Below are positions 27,504 to 34,816 of a stretch of DNA of 44,690 bases, piece by piece; the stretch's first letter is position 1; each line of letters opens with the position of its first letter. The notes below the pieces were generated by a model. The model searched no databases, had not been told where the DNA came from, and was given only the letters and a program-made list of their open reading frames with translations. Source of the stretch: Malaciobacter halophilus (GTDB lineage Bacteria > Campylobacterota > Campylobacteria > Campylobacterales > Arcobacteraceae); contig NZ_NXIF01000010.1 of NCBI RefSeq assembly GCF_002837275.1, positions 1 through 44,690 of the forward strand, given 5' to 3'. The position numbers and the translations under genes are program-made.

Positions 27504-27512
27504 TGCTAAAAT
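27504..27512 (+). promoter_or_regulatory. Extended -10 promoter directly upstream of the DUF134 gene
   Basis: TGCTAAAAT, start predicted near 27519, 22 bases before the ATG with AAGGAG between. It lies after the T run that would end the upstream RNA, so the coding gene can be expressed independently of it. Confidence 0.55.
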
Positions 27513-27540
27513 CTATTATTCGTTAAATTTAAGGAGAGAA

Positions 27541-28131
27541 ATGCCTAGAGAAAAATTAGAAAGAAAATTAAATTTAAAACCAGTATGTAAATATTTCGGG
27601 CCCAAAGATACCGAAGCAAAAGAGGATGTAGTACTACTTCATGAAGAGCTAGAAGCAATTCACTTAATGGACTCATTTTGTATGTATCAAGAAGATGCTG
27701 CTAAAAAAATGAATGTTTCAAGAGCTACTTTTGCAAGAATAATAAAAAGTGCAAGAAAGAAGATTTCTCTTGCTTTAATCACAGGAAATAATATCAAAGT
27801 TCATGAAGTTAAAAATGAATTTCACATTGCCCTTTGCTCTCACAAACAAGATGAACTTGATTATGCAGAAGCTGAAGCAGAATATATTTGGATAGTATTT
27901 ATAAAAGACTATAAGCTAAAATCACAAAGCTGTATAAAAAACCCAATGTATCAAAATGAAGAAGAAGCAACTTGTAATGTTCTTCCGGATATTTTACATG
28001 ATTATGGTGTAAACTATTTTATGATAAAAGATATAGATTATGATTTAAAAATCTCACTAATTGCAAAAGGTATTTATCCTATATTAAAAGAGGAAGTTCA
28101 ACTAGAAAATCTAGTAGATATATTTCAGTAG
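27541..28131 (+). CDS. DUF134 DNA-binding protein fused to a NifX-like domain
   Basis: 196 residues in two parts. Residues 1-95 match DUF134 (PREKLERKL...VCKYFGPK, LHEELEAIHLMDSFCMYQEDAAKKMNVSRATFARII), a family with a sigma-region-4-like helix-turn-helix in MNVSRATFARIIKSARKKI. Residues about 96-196 resemble the NifB/NifX fold (FHIALCSHKQDELD, EYIWIVFIKD, LPDILHDYGVNYFMIKDI, KGIYPIL) but with Cys53, Cys103, Cys126 and Cys140 scattered as possible ligands. Typical DUF134 proteins are about 100 residues, so this is an extended form. It probably regulates transcription in response to what its C-terminal domain binds; target and ligand are unknown. Confidence 0.75.
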   Translation: MPREKLERKLNLKPVCKYFGPKDTEAKEDVVLLHEELEAIHLMDSFCMYQEDAAKKMNVSRATFARIIKSARKKISLALITGNNIKVHEVKNEFHIALCSHKQDELDYAEAEAEYIWIVFIKDYKLKSQSCIKNPMYQNEEEATCNVLPDILHDYGVNYFMIKDIDYDLKISLIAKGIYPILKEEVQLENLVDIFQ

Positions 28132-28146
28132 AGGCAAGGTCTCTAC
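28128..28146. terminator. Hairpin at the convergent DUF134/htpX ends
   Basis: GTAGAG (28128-28133) pairs with CTCTAC (28141-28146); the DUF134 stop codon is in the left arm and the htpX stop adjoins the right arm. The T runs are weak, so efficiency is uncertain. Confidence 0.45.
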
Positions 28147-28992
28147 TTAAAGTTGTGATTTTAACTCTTCTAGCCTTGCTATTCTATCTTCCGTTGTAGG
28201 ATGAGTTCTAAAAAGTTCAGAAAATTTAACATCTTTTCCACTAAAAGGATTTATTATAAACATATGTGCAGTCTGTTCTGTTGCATTATGAATCTCACCC
28301 CTTTTTGCATAATTTTCAAGTTTACTTAATGCACTTTGTAAACCACTTGCATCACCTACTAATTTTGCAGCACCTTCATCTGCTAAATACTCTCTACTTC
28401 TACTTACAGTCATTTGTATAATAGCTGCTGCTAAAGGCAATACAATTGCTAAAATTATCATTACTAAAGGATTTGAATTTTGTCTATCATTTCCACCAAA
28501 CATCGCTGAAAACTGCATCATATTAGCAATCATAGCAATTGCACCCGCAAAAACAGCTGCAATAGTTCCTATTAATATATCATAATGTCTTACATGTGAT
28601 AGCTCATGGGCAATTACACCTTCAATCTCTTTTTCATTTAGCAAATCCATAAGTCCTTGAGTTACTGCAACTGCTGCATGTTGATGATTTCTTCCTGTTG
28701 CAAATGCATTTGGCATATCATCTGGTATTATATATACTTTTGGCATTGGTAAATTTGCTTTATATGCTAATTTTTGTGTTATTTGATAAATCAAATGTCT
28801 TCTATTAGTTATTTCAACAGCATTATATGAAGATAAAACATGTTTATCAGAATAATAATAAGCATAAAAGTTCATTCCCGCAGCCAGTAAAAATGCAATT
28901 AACATTCCATTAGGCCCACCAAAATAGTATCCTATAAATACAAACAGCACAGATAATAATGCTAGAAAAAATACAGTTTTTATTTGTTCCAT
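28147..28992 (-). CDS. htpX: Zinc metalloprotease HtpX
   Basis: Inner-membrane M48 protease for quality control of membrane proteins. The 281 residues have two N-terminal membrane helices (about 5-23 and 28-46), the zinc site HELSH (129-133) with the third ligand Glu201 in [11 protein letters not shown], and two more helices (about 140-160 and 176-196). All catalytic residues are present. It is a single gene between convergent DUF134 and divergent phosphatase genes. Confidence 0.96.
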   Translation of the reverse strand: MEQIKTVFFLALLSVLFVFIGYYFGGPNGMLIAFLLAAGMNFYAYYYSDKHVLSSYNAVEITNRRHLIYQITQKLAYKANLPMPKVYIIPDDMPNAFATGRNHQHAAVAVTQGLMDLLNEKEIEGVIAHELSHVRHYDILIGTIAAVFAGAIAMIANMMQFSAMFGGNDRQNSNPLVMIILAIVLPLAAAIIQMTVSRSREYLADEGAAKLVGDASGLQSALSKLENYAKRGEIHNATEQTAHMFIINPFSGKDVKFSELFRTHPTTEDRIARLEELKSQL

Positions 28993-29099
28993 TACTGCTT
29001 CCTTTAACTTAATTTCATATAGAGTATTATATTATAATTTATCAAGTTTAATAAACAATTTAAATTTATTCCATAAATTTATTACTTCTAGGAGATATT

Positions 29100-29591
29100 T
29101 TGAAAAAACTATACTTAATAAGACATGCAAAATCATCTTGGAAAAATCTTACCTTAGAAGATTTTGATAGACCTTTAAATAAAAGAGGAAAAAGAAATGC
29201 TCCATTTATGGGTAATTTACTTCATCAATTAGGAGTAAACCCAGATATTATAGTTGCATCACCTTCATATAGAACAAGAAAAACAGCTGAAATAATAGCA
29301 AAAGAAGTCAATTATGATAAACATAAAATTGATTATTATGAAGATTTATATGAAGCATCATTAAATGATATACTTGATACACTAAAATATTTAGATGACA
29401 AAAATAAAATAGTTTTTTTAATTGGACACAATCCTAGCCTTAACCTTTTTGCACAGGAGGTTTTAGACTTTGATGAAAATATTCCAACTTGTGGTATTTT
29501 AGAGATAGAATTCTCTTGTGACTTATGGCAAGATATAAGCAGTAAAAACTCTAAATTAATATCATTTGAATACCCAAAAAAATATGAATAA
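29100..29591 (+). CDS. SixA-type histidine phosphatase, copy 1
   Basis: 163-residue member of the histidine phosphatase superfamily. LIRHAKSSW carries the nucleophile His9 with Arg8; ASPSYRTRKTAEII (about 55-68) and the second catalytic His in FLIGHNPSLNLF are present. SixA removes phosphate from histidine phosphotransfer proteins or phosphotransferase components in E. coli; the substrate here is unknown. The start is TTG with GGAG five bases upstream. A paralogue follows 24 bases later. Confidence 0.85.
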   Translation: MKKLYLIRHAKSSWKNLTLEDFDRPLNKRGKRNAPFMGNLLHQLGVNPDIIVASPSYRTRKTAEIIAKEVNYDKHKIDYYEDLYEASLNDILDTLKYLDDKNKIVFLIGHNPSLNLFAQEVLDFDENIPTCGILEIEFSCDLWQDISSKNSKLISFEYPKKYE

Positions 29592-29615
29592 AATTTAATA
29601 ATATAGGTAATAAAG

Positions 29616-30095
29616 ATGAAAACACTATACTTAATGCGACATGGACAAAAAGAGCTACTTTCAAATAAAGACGACTTTGATATAGAACTAACAGCTCAAG
29701 GTATTTTAGATATAAAAAATATGGCTAAAAAATTATCACAAAATAAAGTACAATTTGATTTAATTGCAGCAAGCCCTGCATTAAGAGCAAAACAAACAGC
29801 ACAAATTATTTCAGAAGCATTTCATTATGACAAATCAATTATGTACAATGAAGTAATATATCAAGCATTTTTAAATGAACTACATGAAACTATTACTTAT
29901 ACATATGACTATGTTGATTCTATGCTTTTAATAGGTCATAATCCTTCACTTGCAGCACTAGCTTTAACATACTGTGGATATAAAGAAGAGTTTGATATGG
30001 GATATGTTTTAAGAATAGATTTTGATTGTAATTCATGGATTGATATAGGAAAACATAATGCTAAACTAATAAAAGTTTTTAAAACAGATAAATAG
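29616..30095 (+). CDS. SixA-type histidine phosphatase, copy 2
   Basis: 159 residues with the same layout as its neighbour: LMRHGQKEL (His9), AASPALRAKQTAQII and LLIGHNPSLAAL. The first motif is RHG here and RHA in copy 1. The C-terminal halves also align (both end D-C-N/D-xW-x-DI-x-x-x-NAKLIK-type). A tandem duplication followed by divergence is the simplest explanation. It converges on mnmE. Confidence 0.85.
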   Translation: MKTLYLMRHGQKELLSNKDDFDIELTAQGILDIKNMAKKLSQNKVQFDLIAASPALRAKQTAQIISEAFHYDKSIMYNEVIYQAFLNELHETITYTYDYVDSMLLIGHNPSLAALALTYCGYKEEFDMGYVLRIDFDCNSWIDIGKHNAKLIKVFKTDK

Positions 30096-30112
30096 AAGTA
30101 ATACTTCTATTT
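30090..30112. terminator. A/T hairpin at the convergent phosphatase/mnmE ends
   Basis: AAATAGAAGT pairs exactly with ACTTCTATTT around AAT, covering the phosphatase stop codon and reaching the mnmE stop. T-containing arms suit both directions but the stem has little G:C. Confidence 0.5.
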
Positions 30113-31453
30113 ACCTAAACAAAACTCACCAAACATTACATCAAGCATCTCATCATTTTCATATGGTCTAGTAATATTAGAAATATTATGTAAAGCCTCT
30201 GTAATATGATGAGCAAAAAACTCTAATTCTCCCGTTTGAAGAGGCATTGTTGCTTCATTTATATGATAAAGTGTTTGAGATACACTGTTAACTTGCCTTT
30301 TTGAAATAAGAGTCATCTCATCACTATGGGTATTATTATCTAAAATTTTCTCAATTTTAGTAACAACTGGATTAATAGACTCTTTTGTACTTAAATTTAT
30401 AAAATCTTTTTCAAGTATTGAAATATCAAAAACATTTGGCAAATCACTTTTATTTAAAACCTTTAATATATGTTTATTTGATGCTTCATTTATCAAAGAT
30501 AATATTTTTTTATCTTCATTATCACAATTTTTACTATTATCAAATAAAGCAACTACAATATCTGCTTCATTAATAGCTTCAATTGATTTTTCAATACCTA
30601 TTTTTTCAATAACATCTGAAGTTTCATCTCTAATTCCAGCTGTATCGACTATTTTAATAATATGACTTCCAATTTTAACAGACTCTTCTATTGTATCTCT
30701 TGTTGTACCTGCTATATCAGAGATAATTGCTCTATCAAAATTTAATAATTTATTTAATAAAGATGATTTTCCAACATTTGGTTTACCAATAATAGCGACT
30801 TTAAAGCCCTCTATCATTCCTTCTCTTCTTTTACTGGCATCAAGAGTATTTTCTAATTTATCTTTTATTTTTTCTAATTTATCTTCAATTTTTTCAAAAA
30901 TATCTTCAGGTAAATCCTCTTCAGCATAATCAATACTTACTTCAGTATAAGCTAGCATAAAAAGTAAATCTTCTCTTATATCTTCTACAAAATTTGTTAA
31001 TTCACCCTTTAACTGCTTAGCTAAAAGTTTAACTGCATCTTCACTTCTTGCTTCAATTATTTTAGAGATTGCTTCTGCTTTAGATAAGTCAATTTTGCCA
31101 TTTAAAAAAGCTCTTTTTGAAAACTCACCTGGATTTGCCATTCTTGCACCATAATGTAGTACTTCATCTAAAATCATATTTGCAATAGCTATACCACCAT
31201 GACATTGAAACTCAACTATATCTTCACCAGTAAAAGAAAAAGGTGCTTTAAAATATATTAATAAACCTTCATCTATTGCTTCACCACTATTAGAATATAA
31301 AGTTGAAAGTGTTGCTACTCTTGGAGTTAAAGTTGTTCTTTTTGAGATTTTTAGAGCTATGGGTAAGGCATCCTTACCACTAACTCTAACTATTGAGATT
31401 GAACCAATACCATTGGCTGTAGCAATAGCTACAATTGTATTATCATCAAACAA
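30107..31453 (-). CDS. mnmE: tRNA modification GTPase MnmE
   Basis: Works with MnmG to modify the wobble uridine of several tRNAs. The 448 residues include the N-terminal folate-binding domain (1-118), the helical domain, the inserted G domain (GKPNVGKSSLLN, DIAGTTRDTIEE, DTAGIRDE, NKSD) and the C-terminal catalytic-cysteine motif CLGK as the very last residues. Last gene of the rpmH-rnpA-yidD-yidC-jag-mnmE unit; it starts 2 bases after jag. Confidence 0.97.
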   Translation of the reverse strand: MFDDNTIVAIATANGIGSISIVRVSGKDALPIALKISKRTTLTPRVATLSTLYSNSGEAIDEGLLIYFKAPFSFTGEDIVEFQCHGGIAIANMILDEVLHYGARMANPGEFSKRAFLNGKIDLSKAEAISKIIEARSEDAVKLLAKQLKGELTNFVEDIREDLLFMLAYTEVSIDYAEEDLPEDIFEKIEDKLEKIKDKLENTLDASKRREGMIEGFKVAIIGKPNVGKSSLLNKLLNFDRAIISDIAGTTRDTIEESVKIGSHIIKIVDTAGIRDETSDVIEKIGIEKSIEAINEADIVVALFDNSKNCDNEDKKILSLINEASNKHILKVLNKSDLPNVFDISILEKDFINLSTKESINPVVTKIEKILDNNTHSDEMTLISKRQVNSVSQTLYHINEATMPLQTGELEFFAHHITEALHNISNITRPYENDEMLDVMFGEFCLGK

Positions 31454-31455
31454 TT

Positions 31456-32325
31456 TTATTGCTCTTTACTTCTATATTCATTAACAAGTACATATCTATC
31501 CCCTCTAACATTTGTTTTTACTGCAACATATTTATTAGGAAATTCATCTCTTAATCTTTTCAATGCAATATGTACTAAAATCCCATCTAAAGGTTTAGTT
31601 TTAAAACTACCTTTTTGCTTGATTGTCTCAATAGCAGGCTCTAAATAAGTATGAATTGCTTCTTCTTGATTTTTCAAAAACTCTGCAACTTCAAGTCTTA
31701 GCATTAATCCATATTTTTCATTTATCCAATTAAAAAGAATATATGATAAGGCTTTATATCTATATCCTTCTTTTCCAATTAAAAGTGCTGAATCTTCACC
31801 TGTAAACTCTACATATAGTGTTTCTTCATCATAAAATTCAACTTTAATATCATCAATATCATAACATGTATTTGAAAATAGTGAGTCAATTCCCATTTTA
31901 ACTTCATCTAAAACCTCTTGTTGGTCTTTTTTTACAATAACTTGAGAAAGATGATGTTTGTTTTCATCTGAATCATAAAAATTATCAAAAATTTTCTCTT
32001 TTGAATCAACAGATGGAACTTCTTTTAAAGATTGTTTTTCAGGAGTTTTTTTTGTAGTAGTTTTATTAGAGTCTTCGATTTTTTTAGATACATCTTCAAT
32101 TTTAATATCTTTTTTTCTAAATCTATGCTCTTTAACTTTTCTATCATAAGTTCTTCTAGAGTTTTTTTCAACAACCCTAATAATAGCACTTTTACGACCA
32201 AAACCAAGAAAGCCTTTCCTTGGTTGTTGGTCAATCTCTATCTCTAGATTTGTAATTGAACAATTGAATTCATTTTTTGCTAATTCATATGCCTCTTCTA
32301 AACTCTTTGCTTCAAACTTTTTCAT
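31456..32325 (-). CDS. jag: Jag/KhpB-like RNA-binding protein (Jag-N, KH and R3H domains)
   Basis: 289 residues. The N-terminal Jag-N domain (1-52; KSLEEAYELAKNEF and RKGFLGFGRKSA) is followed by a charged, low-complexity linker (about 55-135), a KH domain (about 150-215, GEDSALLIGKEGYRYKALSYI) and an R3H-like end (about 220-289, LRDEFPNKYVAVKTN). Proteins of this family bind RNA and cooperate with KhpA in Gram-positives; its place between yidC and mnmE is conserved in many bacteria. Its exact role in Campylobacterota is not established. Confidence 0.88.
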   Translation of the reverse strand: MKKFEAKSLEEAYELAKNEFNCSITNLEIEIDQQPRKGFLGFGRKSAIIRVVEKNSRRTYDRKVKEHRFRKKDIKIEDVSKKIEDSNKTTTKKTPEKQSLKEVPSVDSKEKIFDNFYDSDENKHHLSQVIVKKDQQEVLDEVKMGIDSLFSNTCYDIDDIKVEFYDEETLYVEFTGEDSALLIGKEGYRYKALSYILFNWINEKYGLMLRLEVAEFLKNQEEAIHTYLEPAIETIKQKGSFKTKPLDGILVHIALKRLRDEFPNKYVAVKTNVRGDRYVLVNEYRSKEQ

Positions 32326-32333
32326 AATAAATC

Positions 32334-33956
32334 CTATTTTTTTATAGCTCTTTTCTTTTCGAACATTTTATTAATTGTATATTGTTGAGCTATTGTAAAT
32401 ACGTTGTTAACAAACCAGTAAAGTGTTAAACCTGCTGGGAACCATAAGAAGAAGAATGTAAACACAACTGGCAACATTTGGAAAATCTTTCTTTGCATTT
32501 CATCTTGCATAGTATTTGGTGTAATTCTTTGTTGTAACCACATTGAAGCACCCATTAAAATTGGTAATACAAAATATGGATCCATTTCAGCTAAATCATT
32601 AATCCAGAAAATCCATTCTGCACCTTTTAACTCAATTGCATTTAAAAGTACTCTATAGATTGCAAAAAATACTGGAATTTGTAAGATAATTGGTAAACAA
32701 CCACCCATAGGATTTGCACCATGTTTCTTATAAAGTTCCATCATATGCATAGATGCTTTTTGTTTGTCATCTTTGTACTTTTCTTGAATCTCTTTGATTT
32801 TAGGAGCTAAATCTTTTAATTTTTGCATTGATACCATACCTTTGTATGATAAAGGATACAATACAAGTTTAATTAAAATTGTAACAATAACAATTGTCCA
32901 TCCCCAGTTTCCAATTATATTATGAATATATTGTAAAAGAATAAACATAGGTTTTGCAATAAAAGTAAACCATCCATACTCAATTACATCAGTTAATTCA
33001 GGATTTAAAGCTTTTAAAGTTTTAAACTCTTTTGGTCCTACATAACCGCTAAATACAATTTTATCATTACCATGAATAAAAGGTTGAGGATTACTTTCAC
33101 TATCAGGCATTACAGTAATTGCTAATGATTTATTAAAATTATAAATTACTGTTGCATAATATCTATCAAAATTTGATACAAATTTAATCCCAGTATAGTT
33201 TTTAGTTTTATCTAAATCTCCATCTTCGATTAATTCCATAGTACCATCATTTTGTTTTACATACATACCATGGTCTGCATACATATCAGCTAAAACATTT
33301 GGTCTAAATCCATTTGTAATAAAAAATTTCTTTGCATTAGTTGTTTTAACTTCTAAATCATAGTGTCCATCTGGATAAAATTTAAATGTTTTTGTTAATG
33401 TAGTATTTGAAAGTTTTTGTGTTAATACTAACTCTTGAACTTCACTTTTTGCATCAACTAAACTTTTGCTTGCAACTACACTTACTTTAAATGCTTCATC
33501 ATTGATATTTGCATCTGCAAATCTAACTTCTAAAGGTCTTAACTGATTAGCTTCAAAAAGCTTAATTTGCTCTTTATTTTCATCTATGTATTGTCTATCT
33601 TCTAAAGTAACTTGTGCAATTCTTCCTAAATTATCAATTTCAAAAGTATTATGTCTAGTTTTTACTGTTGTAATAATATTTTTAGATGCAATTGCTTTTG
33701 AAGATAAAGCATCAACTGATTTTGAATTCTCTTCAGCTGAAGCAGTTACACTATTTGACATGCTATTTTGCTGTTCTACAGAAGGAGCACTATTTGCTTT
33801 TTGTGTTTGTTCTTGTTTTATTTGAGCTTGCTTAGCTTCTTTTTGTGGCTTTAATACCAAAAACTCATATGCAATAAAAAATACAAAAACTACTAATGTC
33901 ATAATTAACATTCTTTTTTGCATACCACTATTATTCTGATTCATGTTATTCATCAT
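32334..33956 (-). CDS. yidC: Membrane protein insertase YidC
   Basis: Inserts and folds inner-membrane proteins alone or with Sec. The 540 residues follow the Gram-negative layout: an N-terminal helix (about 14-31), a large periplasmic domain (about 85-320), and the conserved five-helix core (about 340-530) with the hydrophilic-groove Arg region YPLSYKGMVSMQKLKDLAPK and the GGCLPIILQIPVFFAIYRVL helix. It ends with a basic tail. The start overlaps yidD by 11 bases. Confidence 0.97.
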   Translation of the reverse strand: MMNNMNQNNSGMQKRMLIMTLVVFVFFIAYEFLVLKPQKEAKQAQIKQEQTQKANSAPSVEQQNSMSNSVTASAEENSKSVDALSSKAIASKNIITTVKTRHNTFEIDNLGRIAQVTLEDRQYIDENKEQIKLFEANQLRPLEVRFADANINDEAFKVSVVASKSLVDAKSEVQELVLTQKLSNTTLTKTFKFYPDGHYDLEVKTTNAKKFFITNGFRPNVLADMYADHGMYVKQNDGTMELIEDGDLDKTKNYTGIKFVSNFDRYYATVIYNFNKSLAITVMPDSESNPQPFIHGNDKIVFSGYVGPKEFKTLKALNPELTDVIEYGWFTFIAKPMFILLQYIHNIIGNWGWTIVIVTILIKLVLYPLSYKGMVSMQKLKDLAPKIKEIQEKYKDDKQKASMHMMELYKKHGANPMGGCLPIILQIPVFFAIYRVLLNAIELKGAEWIFWINDLAEMDPYFVLPILMGASMWLQQRITPNTMQDEMQRKIFQMLPVVFTFFFLWFPAGLTLYWFVNNVFTIAQQYTINKMFEKKRAIKK

Positions 33957-34281
33957 TATTGTTATTCCACTCCCTATTTTTAACTACCAAATATCTATTA
34001 TTATTTACAGGTATGTACCAATATTTGATTTTAATTTTCTTATAATTTATATTATTATGTTTTATCAACTTTACAACAGGATAATCAAATCCACCTTCAA
34101 AAAGTTGATTACATTTTAATATTCGTGTTATTGTAAAATAAATAGCCTTAAAAAATGTATTATTTTCAAACTGCCAGATAGCATATTGTGAACAAGTTGG
34201 GTAATATCTACAACTTCCATATGAAAAAACCGATAAATATTTTTGATAAAATCTTATTATATATTTTGCGATACTTTTCAT
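33946..34281 (-). CDS. yidD: Membrane protein insertion efficiency factor YidD
   Basis: Small protein that assists YidC. Of 111 residues, the first 73 or so are the conserved part: YQKYLSVFSYGSCRYYPTCSQYA with the three Cys, and ILKCNQLFEGGFDYPV. A C-terminal extension of about 35 residues (Lys/Asn/Tyr-rich, ending NNNNDE) exceeds the usual 70-85-residue length. Its ATG overlaps the rnpA stop by 4 bases and its end overlaps yidC. Confidence 0.93.
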   Translation of the reverse strand: MKSIAKYIIRFYQKYLSVFSYGSCRYYPTCSQYAIWQFENNTFFKAIYFTITRILKCNQLFEGGFDYPVVKLIKHNNINYKKIKIKYWYIPVNNNRYLVVKNREWNNNNDE

Positions 34282-34613
34282 TTTAGAAGTTCTAATCTTT
34301 TAAGAGCAAAGTTAAAATCTCTTCTTAGCTCTTTTGGGTCTCTTTCAAAAATCTTTTGTTTAGCAACAAAAATATAGCTTCCAGTAGCTACACTCTTTTC
34401 AAAAGAAACAAACATTCCTCTAAGTCTTCGCTTAGCTCTATTCCTTTGTACAGCATTACCTACTTTTTTAGAAGCAACAAAAGCTACTTTTAAATCTTTT
34501 GTAGGCGAAAAAAAAGCGACAAATGAATGGGTATGCCATTTTTTGTCGCTTTTATATATTTTGTTAAAATCGCTTGAACTATTAATTCGGTGTTTTTTGC
34601 TTAAACAGCTAAT
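34278..34613 (-). CDS. rnpA: Ribonuclease P protein component, apparent ATT start
   Basis: Protein subunit of RNase P, which matures the 5' end of tRNAs. The 111-codon frame contains the family core [22 protein letters not shown] (about 44-65; the RNR signature) and the N-terminal KKHRIN...FNKIYKS. Between an in-frame TAG and this core there is no ATG, GTG or TTG. The best start is ATT at 34613-34611, nine bases after AAAGG inside rpmH, overlapping the rpmH end by 13 bases. The only in-frame ATG (residue 67) would delete the core. The stop overlaps the yidD start (ATGA). Confidence 0.88.
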   Translation of the reverse strand: MSCLSKKHRINSSSDFNKIYKSDKKWHTHSFVAFFSPTKDLKVAFVASKKVGNAVQRNRAKRRLRGMFVSFEKSVATGSYIFVAKQKIFERDPKELRRDFNFALKRLELLK

Positions 34614-34735
34614 CTTTTTCTACCTTTAGCTCTTCTTGCTTTAATAATTCTTCTACCGTTTTTAGTAGCCATTCTAACTCTAAAACCATGTGTTCTCTTT
34701 CTAGGAGTATTATGTGGTTGATATGTTCTTTTCAT
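34601..34735 (-). CDS. rpmH: 50S ribosomal protein L34
   Basis: 44-residue L34: [20 protein letters not shown] at the start, then [20 protein letters not shown] and RLAV. All family positions are present. GAGG precedes the ATG by about 10 bases. It is the first gene of the rpmH-rnpA-yidD-yidC-jag-mnmE order, which in many bacteria lies near the origin; dnaA is not in the window. Confidence 0.97.
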   Translation of the reverse strand: MKRTYQPHNTPRKRTHGFRVRMATKNGRRIIKARRAKGRKRLAV

Positions 34736-34771
34736 CTTTAGCTTTCCTCTTATTGACTAATTAAGTTGCGG

Positions 34772-34777
34772 ATTATA
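34772..34777 (-). promoter_or_regulatory. -10 promoter element for the rpmH operon
   Basis: TATAAT on the minus strand 37 bases before the rpmH ATG, in an otherwise A+T-rich gap after the kinase gene. No -35 consensus. The AACTTT/AAAGTT hairpin at about 34795-34811 could end kinase transcription. Confidence 0.55.
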
Positions 34778-34816
34778 GTTAAATACAGCTTAAAGTAACT
34801 TTAGTTTAAAGTTGTT

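Larger units (their letters stand above)
27155..27540. other. 386-base divergent intergenic region with operator-like repeat, promoters and foldable RNA
   Basis: This gene-free stretch separates the NifX-like gene (-) from the DUF134-NifX gene (+). From left to right it holds a TATAAA-type -10 for the minus gene near 27180, a perfect inverted repeat, a TATAAT on the plus strand, two RNA-fold regions ending in seven T, an extended -10 and the AAGGAG of the plus gene. Details are in the separate entries. Confidence 0.7.
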
